Shown here: in pieces, positions 22,140 to 31,800 of the stretch
How the letters are laid out: each line of letters opens with the position of its first letter
How positions within the stretch are numbered: the first letter of the stretch is position 1
Origin: Tubulanus polymorphus
Lineage: Eukaryota; Nemertea; Palaeonemertea; Tubulaniformes; Tubulanidae
Length of the DNA: 64,000 nt
Direction: 5' to 3'
NCBI RefSeq assembly: GCF_964204645.1
Contig: NC_134030.1
Coordinates: forward strand, 12,584,278-12,648,277
Position numbers and translations under genes: made by a program
Notes under the pieces: model-generated
What the model was told of the DNA's origin: nothing
Seen by the model: only the letters and a program-made list of their open reading frames with translations
The model's database searches: none

Positions 22140-22546
22140 CAAAGTGGCTATTCGTATGGACACGTACGAATAATTCCGTAGGCTATTCGTACGCACCCGT
22201 ACCGATTATTCTGGAATGTTCGTACGGGAAGGGATAGGGTTAGGGTAAGGTGAGGCTTAGTTAAAACATTCGGCCGACTGTCAGTGTCAGCGCAGCGAGC
22301 TCGGTGGTCTAGTGGTATGATGCTGCGCTAGTAATTTACTGGCCCGGGTTCGAGTCTCGCTTGATCACGCTCTACTTTCCTCTTACTCTATTTTCCATAC
22401 TTTCCTTGAATTTTCTAAGTCGCGCACCTCTGTACGCATGCGTGCGTTAATCAGCCAATCAGCAACAGTTATTAGCATACAGATCCTAGTTCCGTACGAA
22501 TAGCCTCCATAGTAATCCGTACGGGTCCGTACGAGAAGCCACAGCG
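22140..22546. mobile_element. Mutator-like TIR element (407 bp) with 9-bp target duplication
   Basis: Imperfect inverted termini of about 55 bp: left GTGGCTATTCGTATGGACAC, right read inward GTGGCTTCTCGTACGGACCC, both reaching GGCTATTCGTACG. The flanks AATTTGAAC (22131-22139 and 22547-22555) are an exact 9-bp direct repeat, the length made by Mutator-like transposases. A tRNA-like segment sits inside. No transposase. Confidence 0.78.
22298..22367 (+). other. Degenerate tRNA-like sequence (SINE head) with pol III A and B boxes
   Basis: A box TGGTCTAGTGG at 22305-22315 and B box GGTTCGAGTCT at 22347-22357, 31 bases apart. Folded as a tRNA, the anticodon loop would be CTAGTAA (anticodon AGT), but the anticodon stem and parts of the acceptor stem pair poorly. 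It is therefore read as a tRNA-derived SINE head rather than a tRNA gene. A body with TTTCCTTGAATTT and CAGCCAATCAGC follows. Confidence 0.65.
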
Positions 22547-22782
22547 AATTTGAACACAGGCACTCGGGCGCTATATCCCCTCCGAAAAATTTTCATTTCT
22601 GCATGGACCTTTTTATCATCAGGATGGTCTAGGGATTCAAAATCATTCAATCTTTTGACCAAATAGACTTACTTTTTCTATATATGTCAAAATTTTGATA
22701 TTTTGGGCGCAGTGAGTGGTAGGTGGATATTTTACTGTATACGGCTGACTATTTATTTCTGCTATTTTACCATACATTGTCG

Positions 22783-22846
22783 CTGATTGGCTGATTTACG
22801 CAGCACATGAGCACAGAGGTGCGCTAAATTCAAGGAAACTGTGGCA
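22783..22846 (-). repeat. Inverted second copy of the SINE-like body
   Basis: GCTGATTGGCTGATTTACGC to CAAGGAAACTGT is the reverse complement, with changes, of 22400-22470. It is cut off where the hAT-like end starts at 22845. Confidence 0.7.
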
Positions 22847-23126
22847 GTGCTTCATCTAGGCAAAAATAGAAGGGCGGGCCGCCCCGCCCCGAAAATAGCC
22901 GCCCTTGTGCCCTGCAGATGTGTCCCAGGCTCGCCCTTGTGCCCTCATCACTTGCCGTAGGTCTGCCCGCCTGCCCTCGTCAGTCACCGTTTCGTCAACA
23001 ATACGATCCGCTTTTTAGTAGATTCCAACTTTTAGACGCTACCGCTGGCGCATGTGTAGCGCATTACTCGATGTGCGAGTAGCAGACGTCTCGATTAATG
23101 GTTTTTTCCGTAGAAAGCCTATTAGA

Positions 23127-23221
23127 ATGCCGAATGAGAAGCGTAGGCTGGCAGAAAAGGAAAAGATTTTTAACTCTGAATCCAAGAAGCATAAAACGAT
23201 TACTAGTTGGTTCAGCACAAC
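23127..23221 (+). CDS. hAT-like gene exon 1
   Basis: ATG at 23127, MPNEKRRLAEKEK to TITSWFSTT, ending in AC before donor GTGAGT. The donor is followed at once by TAGGCCTA (23227). Upstream frames do not extend it in a family-like way. Confidence 0.65.
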
Positions 23222-25141
23222 GTGAGTAGGCCTATTAATTGTTATGTTGATGATTTCACGACGACGTACCAACCATGCGATGATTCACCCGGTGGTTTAA
23301 CAGGCGTATTTTCATACGGCCGTGGCTTATTGTGTACAATGACGTGTTACAATCGCTCTATTTGAATCTAGTACGGTCTTGAATACAATTCTGAGCGGTG
23401 GTAAAATGATTGACGTATTTTGTTAGGAGGATTGCACGTGGAGGATTGTTTTGTATAAGTGGGACTGGAGAGCGCGCAATGTTGCTAAAAATAGTGTACA
23501 CACGGAGGCCACACGCCATGACTACAGCAGGCAATCCCTGCTGTATACTACAGAATAATATATACAACTAGTATTACATGCGTGCTTACACTATTGACAG
23601 CAGAGATGCGCGCGCTGTACGCGTATTTGATATAGCCTATTAATTCAAGGATAATAAATATTTTAAATTTCGAGTATAATAATAACATTTATGAATCATT
23701 AATTTGAATGAGGGGGCTATGAATTATTAAGGTGACTGATTAGAATAAAAAATCGCTATTTATTGAATAGTTTGTTTTGCATTGTCAGTTGTTAGTTATT
23801 ATTCAGTTAGTGAATTATTTATTTTCTTCTCTCAGTCAAAAAAATCCAAATGACCCTCCCCCGGTCGGTGATGAAAGTCAACCTGGTTCTTCAGCATACG
23901 AACTCGACGATGTCGAATCACATTTTAGCGATGACGATGTCAGCGATGAAAATAACAATTTGATCAGTGATAATGGTGTCGAAATTATCACAACACAGGA
24001 GAATCAAGAAAAGTCTAATGCTAAAGGTAGGCCTATCCATTAGAATTAATTTCGGTTATTTTCAATATGGCAGGTAGGTCCATGGTTTGACTGACACTGG
24101 AAAGTAAACTAAAAATATAGCTTGTCGTAGCCTATGGATGCCGTTTTACTATATCTTCTTTTACAGCTTATGAAGGGCACCAGTGTGGGCCTTTTTAAAA
24201 TTTTTGATATTTCTATAAGTCTGTTATCTTGTCAAAAATCTGCATGAGACTATTTATTAAATTTTTCAGGTCATGGTAAGCGTGCTGTAGGCTACAATGA
24301 ATCATTGAAGAAGGAGAATCCTTGGGTGCGTGCTCATGTGTATACTGATCTAACCGAAGGAAAAACATACACTGGGTTGATATGTGATATCTGTAAAAGA
24401 ACCAACACGAAAGCGATGAATGGTAGCGACGTATGGTGTAACACCCCCTTTCGATGCCTTCGACTGGATAAGGTTGTCCAACATTCTCGAAGTGAACAGC
24501 ATAAACAAGCAATAGAGACAGATAAACAACGAGCGAACAATATGGACAAAATAGCGTCGGAAATGAATGAAGGAGAGGTGAAGGCCGTAGCTGATGCCAT
24601 GCGCATCCTCCATTTTTGTGTTGTGAATCATATTGCATATACAACAAATCTCAAACCATTAGTGGACCTGTGTGTTGAACTCGGTGCTGATAATCTTCCA
24701 ACTCTTAATAAAGCCAAGAACTGCCAGTATACAAGCCATACAATTATCCAGGAGATGCTAGATACAATATCAGAGATTATCCAACACGATGTTCTAGATG
24801 AAGTCCGGCAATCCCCAGCTTTTGGTCTGATGTTAGACGAGTTGACAGATAGTAGCATCAAAAAACATCTTGCGTTAGCTGCTAAACATATGAATAAAAA
24901 TGGTCAACCAACAATGTCATTCTTAGCAGATGAGGAACTTGTTGATGCCTTGGCAGACAGCCTGTTAAAGAAAGTTACTGGTTGTTTAAACAAATTAGAT
25001 CTAGACATAACCAAAATGCACAGCATTGCCACTGATGGACCAAATGTGATGATGGGAGTTAGTAATGGCCTCCATAGAAAGCTCAGAGATATTCAACCCA
25101 CTCTTCTCACCCTCTCGACACTAACCCTATCGAAACCCTAA
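23127..25141 (+). CDS. hAT-derived transposase-like gene, three exons, C-terminally truncated
   Basis: Exons 23127-23221, 23836-24026 and 24270-25141 join in frame (phases 2 and 1) at standard splice sites. Exon 1 encodes a basic start ending TITSWF, resembling the short aromatic tail motif at the N terminus of KIAA1586/ZMYM-related hAT proteins. Exon 2 is acidic. Exon 3 carries a TTF/BED-like zinc finger (CDICKR ... HSRSEQH), then ALAAKHMN and the 'ATDGPNVMMG' segment of the hAT RNase-H fold, with FGLMLDELTDSS holding the first catalytic Asp. The frame then runs out in CTAACCCTATCGAAACCCTA-type DNA; the rest of the catalytic core and the C-terminal dimerisation region are missing. It is either a decaying transposon or a truncated domesticated gene. 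Transposition activity is not expected. Confidence 0.75.
23836..24026 (+). CDS. hAT-like gene exon 2 (acidic linker)
   Basis: After TTCTTCTCTCAG: QKNPNDPPPVGDES, then DDVESHFSDDDVSDENN, ending in G before GTAGGCCTAT. Low complexity, acidic, probably disordered. The donor itself overlaps a TAGGCCTA. Confidence 0.65.
24270..25141 (+). CDS. hAT-like gene exon 3 (zinc finger and partial transposase core)
   Basis: After AAATTTTTCAG it reads GHGKRAVGYNESLKKENPWV. Zinc ligands C-x2-C at ICDIC and H-x5-H at HSRSEQH lie about 50 residues apart. The transposase core begins at EMLDTISEIIQHDVLDEVRQ. The open frame stops at a TAA inside telomere-like AACCCTAACCCTAAACCC. Confidence 0.75.
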
Positions 25142-25152
25142 CCCTAAACCCA
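25120..25152. repeat. Short telomere-like tract (CCCTAA type)
   Basis: Degenerate CCCTAA repeats (about four units, interrupted) abut the truncated hAT gene. The vertebrate/invertebrate telomere motif read on this strand is CCCTAA. The tract is too short to be a telomere. Confidence 0.7.
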
Positions 25153-26640
25153 ATATAATGATTTTATTGTTACTTTTATTAGTTAATACTATATATTAGT
25201 AAAATATATATATAGTAAAAACGTTCGGTAAAATAGCGGAAGTAAATACTTTGCCGTATACGGTTAAATATCCACTTCGTATTTTGGGCCCTAAATCGCA
25301 TGTAAATTCGCCGATGCGCGATGGCGATCGATGCCATAATGGTTGTCAATCAAAGTTTCTAACCTTCACTGAAATGTCACGACAGAAAATTTGCAAAAAC
25401 CATGTTTTCAAACATAACTATCTCTTAAAGTGATGCGTATGTTTGTATTATTTCAATGTGTTACTATTGATTCAAAGATGTACTGGTTGAAGAAAAGTTA
25501 CATGTCCAAAAACGATATTTTATCAATTCAATTCAATGTATTGTGACGTACTATTATTCCATCCAACTCTTAGGCACTGTCTATTTGTGAGACGTCTTTA
25601 TTAATATAAAAGAAAAGGTAGTTGATGAACTGTGAGCGTATAAGAAAAACTTTCAGACAGCAACACTAGGTCACACGGGCACCTGCTACAAGTAATCCCC
25701 TTCTATCTTCAAATGAAGCGAGATTTCTTAATGACGTCACTCAACGGTTGTAAGACGTTGGTGACCTAGTGTTGCCGCCTGAACACCAGTATTGTTTTGT
25801 CGATCTCCAGTATATTACACAATAGCCTACTGCGGCTATAAATAGTACAACATAGCGTTCTAAAACAACGCGATCCACGGAAAATCGATACACGGTCTAT
25901 ATCTGAGTTCTACTGACTGCAATGAAGTGAGAACGACGAGGATTTATGGGACTCGAAACCAACAGAAAAAACACGTGTCGTTGATGGTGCAACCAACTGG
26001 CAGCTCTGTAAATGGTGCTAAACAATGAGAATGGCTGTTTGTATAAAGTGATTTCATGGTTGATTTCGTTTAGTTCACTCCTGAGAGCATTAGAGCACGC
26101 CAAATTTACAAAAATTCAAGGTCCCCCGCCAGCGTCGCGCCTTTGGCGCTCGCTTCCGGCGGCTGACTCTGCCGGTTGATGATGCTAATTCAATCCCAAA
26201 AATTGAAATTCGTAATTTTATTTCTGATATTTTTTTGATGGCCGATTATGATCCCTGCATTATCTTTTTAAACGTATCATAGCAAAAGACGTTTTTTCTC
26301 TGATTTATTGCAGTAACCACTCAACACTATCAAAAACCCCAGGAACTGTATCCCAAGCCCATCGATGAGTGCCTGTGATTTGAACTGCAAATGAATTCAA
26401 AATATCACGGAAATACCTTGTATTGATATTCAATTGTTTATTTATCCGCTTTAAAGTTCCAATAAACAATTAGTCGTTAAGGATCATTATCAGGCAGGCG
26501 CAACGCCATACTATATGAAAATAACAAGGGATGAAACGTTTTCGCTTTTGCCTGTGACCGTATTGATGCGGCAGAAATCACTGCGCATGCGCGGCATCTT
26601 CCGAGTGCTTTTGAGCTGTCAATCAAACTACACATTCTAG
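25153..26640. other. Intergenic, one small inverted-repeat element, otherwise unassigned
   Basis: 25652-25783 is flanked by 23-bp inverted ends (TTCAGACAGCAACACTAGG and its near-complement), a likely MITE of 132 bp. 26126-26170 is GC-rich with CGCGCCTTTGGCGCTCGC, shared with 59206. Nothing else recognised. Confidence 0.5.
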
Positions 26641-28080
26641 TTTTTAGCCCACTTGGGACTAAAGTCCCAGCGGGCTATTGCGTTCACTTTTCGTTCATTC
26701 TTCCATAGACGGAATCCAGTTATTTTGGAAAGTTTTGAAGACGCTTCAAGGTAATGTCTTGATATTTAGTTCATACATATATCTACCCTAGACACATCTT
26801 CAGCCCAAAAACTGGCCCTGTCAGATTCAAGATGGCCGACTGGCAGCCATTGTTCAAAATCAGCACTTTTTACACATTTTTGAAGTTTTCGAGGGAAATT
26901 TTGAAGATGCTTTGTGACCTTTTTTTGCCCAAAAATGTCAATTTTCGCCTGAATACTGAGTCCAGTAGCTTCCTAATGGTTTGCCATTTTTCATTGAAAT
27001 TGCTGATGGGCATTCTTTGGAAAGGGATATTTTATATCCGAGACAGGTATTTTTGGTCAGGCAATTAGGACGCAATTGGCAGCCATCTTGGTGTCATCAG
27101 TACTCATTCGTAGGTGGAAAAAAGTTTTTCCACATTATATTGATACTTAACCCTTTCAGTGCTGACTTATTTATACCCTATAGTGCTGGAGATAATTTGA
27201 AAATTTTGAAAAATTCCACCCTAGTGTGTTGAATAACGGGAATAGTGCGTCTACACCGTGGCGCGGTGTATCAATAGTTACTAATATTTCACTACGTTTG
27301 ACAGGTGCTGCCAGATAATTACTAATTACTAATTACATCAATACACCGCAGTGCGGTGTACTAGCAAAATCCATCACCGATTCATACAACGCACTGCGGT
27401 GTAGACGCACTGAAAGGGTTAAGCATATTTTGTTACCACAATCAATGGTTTTTGTATATGGCCACCAGAGGGCGTTGAACAATACAGTAACTTAGTATTT
27501 CTATATTATATTCATACATATGCATATTTTGTTACCACAATCAATTGGAAAGTTGTAACTCATGATATGGTCTATGATTGTGGTGAGTTTCAAGGACATT
27601 AGTTTTCTATATGGTCACTAGGGGGGTTGAATAGTAGAATAACTTAGTATTTCCTTATTATATTGGTACCTAGGCATATTTTGTTACCATGATCAATTGC
27701 AAAGTTGTAGCTCGTGACATGTTCTATGATTATGGTGAGTTTCAAGGTCATTGGGCTTTGCATATGGTCACCAGGGGCGTTGAATAGAGAATAACTTATC
27801 ATATTGGTAACTAGGCATATTTTGTTACCACAATCAATTACAAATAGTAGCTGCTGACATATTCTATGATTGTGGTGAATTCAAGGTCATTGTATTTTTA
27901 CCTTCATGACGTAGTCACGAAGGTTATAAGATGGTAGTGAGTCAATGACATCATTTTCGTGTCGCCACTTATAACTTGTTTGAAGGTGATTGGATGGGGC
28001 GTTGAATATTGAAATTGTTAGATTGTTGAGCGTCTGAAACCACTTCCCAAGTGGGCATGGTATCCCTGGACCCCTAGTTT
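26641..28080 (-). repeat. Repeat family A, near full-length, reverse orientation
   Basis: Runs from the hairpin end (TAGCCCACTTGGGACTAAAG) to the other end (CCTGGACCCCTAGTTTTA), so it shows both termini. It includes five or so units of about 115-170 bp containing TTTTGTTACCACAATCAATT. A piggyBac-like MITE sits inside. Confidence 0.88.
27151..27418. mobile_element. piggyBac-like MITE (268 bp, TTAA target)
   Basis: TTAA at 27147-27150 and 27419-27422; inverted termini CCCTTTCAGTGC on both ends. Subterminal GTGCGTCTACACCG at 27245 reappears inverted near the right end. It interrupts family A unit sequence that reads continuously across the site with one TTAA removed. No coding sequence. TTAA duplication with CCC-start termini is the piggyBac signature. 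Confidence 0.85.
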
Positions 28081-28084
28081 TATG

Positions 28085-28190
28085 TAGTATGATCTTTGGG
28101 GCAGCGAAAATGGGCTTGTCTTTTCATATAAGGATATATAAACAGAAAATGAGCATTATCGCCACATAGCCTATACCATCTTAGATATTT
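28085..28190. repeat. Dispersed repeat shared with 35595-35700
   Basis: GATCTTTGGGGCAGCGAAAA and the following 95 bases match 35600-35700 with few changes. Confidence 0.75.
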
Positions 28191-28270
28191 TAGTGCGACT
28201 GAGAAATTGCAGCAACTCGTCGCTCATCTGCGGGGTCATGCGACTGATTGCAGTTTTCATCACAAGTGAC

Positions 28271-28310
28271 CGATCGCACAATATCAAACATGTTTGATAT
28301 TGTGCGATCG
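28271..28310. repeat. Perfect 40-bp palindrome
   Basis: CGATCGCACAATATCAAACA followed by its exact reverse complement, no spacer. It lies about 20 bases from the end of the Harbinger-like frame below. Confidence 0.95.
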
Positions 28311-28329
28311 AAAATCGTTGAATCACTCA

Positions 28330-28641
28330 TCAATCACTCCGTGTCCGGCAGCTGGGTACCCAATTTTTTGTTATCAACGGAAACACCAAGTTCGCAATGA
28401 TATAAAAAAATAGCTCTAGCACTTTTATGAGATTATTATAAAGCCCATGGCTTTGCAATCCAGTTTCGAACCCACGTATCACGATCGCGTTGGATTGAAT
28501 ACGACGGTGTCCTCGACGCATCAAAATCAAATATGTTCCCATCAAAGCAGCGGAGGTTTCATCATCGATGTCCGCCATTTTGGGTATCATGTGATTAATT
28601 GCCTCATCGTCGTCTCTCCCTAGTCGCATGCCGGCGCACAC
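28330..28641 (-). pseudogene. Possible PIF/Harbinger transposase N-terminal remnant
   Basis: A 103-residue frame: DDETSAALMGTYLILMRRGH, RRIQ, then RGFETGLQSHGLYNNLIKVL. The order 'acidic, AA..A...L.RR.RR, W/I-R..., hG.Y..LI.EL' resembles the start of Harbinger transposases, where the catalytic core would follow. Here the frame degenerates after YNNLIKVLE and stops. It lies on the strand opposite STK11IP, ending about 130 bases from its start codon. An unrelated chance frame cannot be excluded. Confidence 0.35.
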
Positions 28642-28773
28642 ACATTTAAGAATTGCAGATTGAATTTCTTTCGGTCTTCTATGGCTACAAGTGATTATGA
28701 TTTACTCAAACATAGGCCTCTTTTCTCTTATCTTTGAACAGGTGAAATTTGAAAATAATTTGTTCAGAAGAAG

Positions 28774-28831
28774 ATGGCAATGCATGACCGTGAAGTGATA
28801 ACTGAGTTAGCTAATCTTCTTCGAACGAGTG
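28774..28831 (+). CDS. STK11IP: STK11IP exon 1 (start codon)
   Basis: AGAAG-ATGG gives A at -3 and G at +4, a good start context. Codes MAMHDREVITELANLLRTS and one base before GTAGGT. The junction reads SGDWILEEG, matching the family's 'ESGD..L'. A second Met at codon 3 is a less likely start. Confidence 0.85.
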
Positions 28832-31800
28832 GTAGGTAATCAAATATCATTAGTTGATTAATTAGAACATTCAGCCTCAACAAAGAATTTGTTATCGTTT
28901 GCAGGAGATTGGATTTTAGAAGAAGGTGTTAAACTCTCATTGACTTCTGTATCATTAAGCATATTGAATGAAGGATTCAGAAAGTTAGAAAACTACAGAT
29001 TACAGCAGATAGACACCAGCACAGGAGTGGCCCCAGTGAATCTCGTACTTGCAAACAAAGGGGATGATGACAAAAATAGAATATTCGATGATCTAACTTT
29101 CCTCTATGCATTCATACCTAAAATATCTGCCTTGAAGGTTAGCTGTATAATTAGTTCAATAAGTATTTAGCCTGCTTAAAACCCAACTTTGTGATCCAAG
29201 GACCCTTAAATCTTACATGATTCAGTTTCCAAATGATGCGTATATGTTTATATTAAACAAATAGAGATCAGCCAGATAATAAAAAGCAATAGTAACCTCA
29301 AATATAGCACTCAGTCATGCCTCAGTTTGTGGCAGTACTGTTTTATGATGTCGCTTCTGTAATCAACGAAAGCATGTGTGTTACTCAGTACGCATAGGCT
29401 ATGTGAAATGTACATAAAAGTATCATTGATTTCACTATACAAATTTTCACAGATATACACCCTGCTTTCTAATACATGAACTGTTATACGCGGTAATGTT
29501 CATTCAAATCATGTCCTGAACTGGGAACAGATTTCACTCATATGTATATCTATTTACAGGTAATTCATGGTACAAGTACAATCCAAGGGCCAATTTGTTT
29601 GGAGGAGTTCCGTAACCTTCAAGTTCTCGAAGTTAAGAAAGTTCCTGTGCATTTATTATCTGGTATAGAGAAACTCCAACTTCAGCTCTGTACAATCATC
29701 TGCTCCAGGTGTATCCAAGCCGCTCAGGATCTCTTCGAAGCTTGCGGTGGAGACATGTGCTCGGCTCACATGTGGCCGAAATTAACAACTGTCAGTCTGT
29801 CCTCAAATAATCTGGACACTCTTGATGGCTCATTTGTATGTATGATTTATTAATGATTCAGGGAGAGTCACACAGGGGTGGATCCATTGGGGGGGGTTAA
29901 GGGGGTCTCAACCCCCTGCTCAGTTATCAAAAATTTTCTGATAGTGATATCTTTATCAATTGATCTTTATCAATTGCAGTTTCGGCATCTGCAAGAAATT
30001 ACTGTACGTAATGCACAAATTTTTACGTAACGAACAAAAAATTGTATCTGCGTAAAACACTGTGTTTGACCCCTTTTCTCAGATTTTCGATCCGCCCCTG
30101 GTCACAGGTTTATATAAGCCCATTATGGCACTTAAGACCAGTCTTATGACTAAAGGATGATGGACTTAACTCTAAGCACCATAGTCGCATTAATGTCATA
30201 TGCCCATAAACCACCATAGTTGCAAAATTGCAAGAGTTGCTGTGTGGACATTTTCATGCCCACTGATGATTACGGTTCATGCCAGCACAAATAAGTTCAT
30301 TGCTTCAGTTAGTACAGATCAGTAGCTATTGATTGATTCAGAGACAAGGTTCCTTCTCAATTTAAGTCTGTACATGAGAAAATTTAAAATGTCCTCAAAT
30401 ATACTTCTGATTTTGAGTCTGATGGGCCTACTGACAGAGAGGGAGAAAAAGATAGCAGTAAGGTCCTTCAAAGTTGATACCTTGTTTTCATCCAAACCTC
30501 TAGACATAACGGGGCGGGCAGATTTTTTGGTTATGAGCTTTTTTGAAATAGAAAAGTGGAAATGAACTTGTATGTTTATCTTTTCCAAGGAGAAGAAGGC
30601 GGGAAGTTTTTTCTTTTTAAATCCAAAAATTATTCACTGTGTAATACTTATATGAGATGAGGGCGGGAGTTTTTCAGAGTCTCGATCCATAGAAGGTTAA
30701 GTGTGCAGGACCAAGACATGTTCATTTGCTTATTTTCTTTATCTGTTACATTTAAACAGCATAATTTCAAACAAATGCAGTCTAAAATGGCATATAATCT
30801 CCAGGGTCACATGCCCAATAATTTTGTGAATGGTTGGGAATGTCATTCTTATCATATCTAAACTCTTAATAGACCAAAGAACACTACGCTAATTTTTCTC
30901 TTGATTGACTGGCTTATTAGGCTCCAGTTCATCATAGAAAAATTAGAAAATGTTCATAAGTGCATTACTAATACACAATACTAATTATCAATAAAAGCAA
31001 TATTTGATTTCTGATATTTTTAGTCCTGGCCTGCGAAATGCATAAAAAAAAGCCGACCGTGAACATTCTGACACAGGTTTCAGACTTAATCATTTTCTTT
31101 TTATTTTGGCTTTCGGGAGTGACGCGGGCGGCTTCGCCATATGATGAGAAGCAAGGTATCAACTTTGAAGGGCCTAATTTCTAACATTCGATCTGATTTT
31201 AAGAAAAAGATTTTTTCTGAATAGGAAATACATTTTACCTACAACTTTTTCTTTAACGCCATAACTCTATACCACAAAGGGGTGCAGGTATAAGGTATCA
31301 AAGGGAACCCTCAGTAGGGCTGATTTATTGGAAAAATGGCTGGCGATTGAGGGGTTATTTATGGTCATTCGTCTGGCGCTTAAGAGTTAAGCCAGGACTA
31401 CAACTGTGCCACGATTTTAGTAATGATGCTACTCCATGGTCTTTTACCTAGCTTACCACATGAGACTTTTATTATTTTTAGCGGTTACTTCCTGCTGTCA
31501 AAACTCTTGACTTGAGCCAGAACATGCTTAGGAATACAGAAAACTATCTTGAGGTATGTTATGTCAACCCTAAAAATGTTTTGAATTTTAGACTTAAAAT
31601 ATTTGGCTTTTTGAAATTCTTATTCCGCATGCCAGTGTTTATTAGGCCAGCCGTAGGCCGAGCCTATTACTATACAAATGGAGTGAATTTAAATGATATG
31701 GTTTCCAGAGTAAAGGCTCTGACTGTGCAACTGAGCATATATTCAAACAAATCATTCATGAGAGCATTATCCATTCTCCAACCCCTATGAAGCTTAATTT

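Larger units (their letters stand above)
22845..25141 (+). mobile_element. hAT-like element, 5' end and gene, 3' end missing
   Basis: CAGTGCTTCATCTAGG at 22845 has the CAGTG start usual for hAT termini and is followed by a GC-rich leader (22870-22985). The gene follows. No matching inverted terminus was found downstream. A phrase seen inside another hAT-like element (CGCGCCTTTGGCGCTCGC near 59206) also occurs at 26135, which may be a displaced piece of the 3' end. Confidence 0.6.

Noticed and set aside
22298-22367. Functional tRNA-Thr (AGT) gene
   Set aside because: Both pol III boxes are good but the anticodon and acceptor stems pair poorly, and a SINE-like body follows.
25120-25152. Telomere or chromosome end
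   Set aside because: Only a few degenerate CCCTAA units, with ordinary sequence and a host gene beyond.
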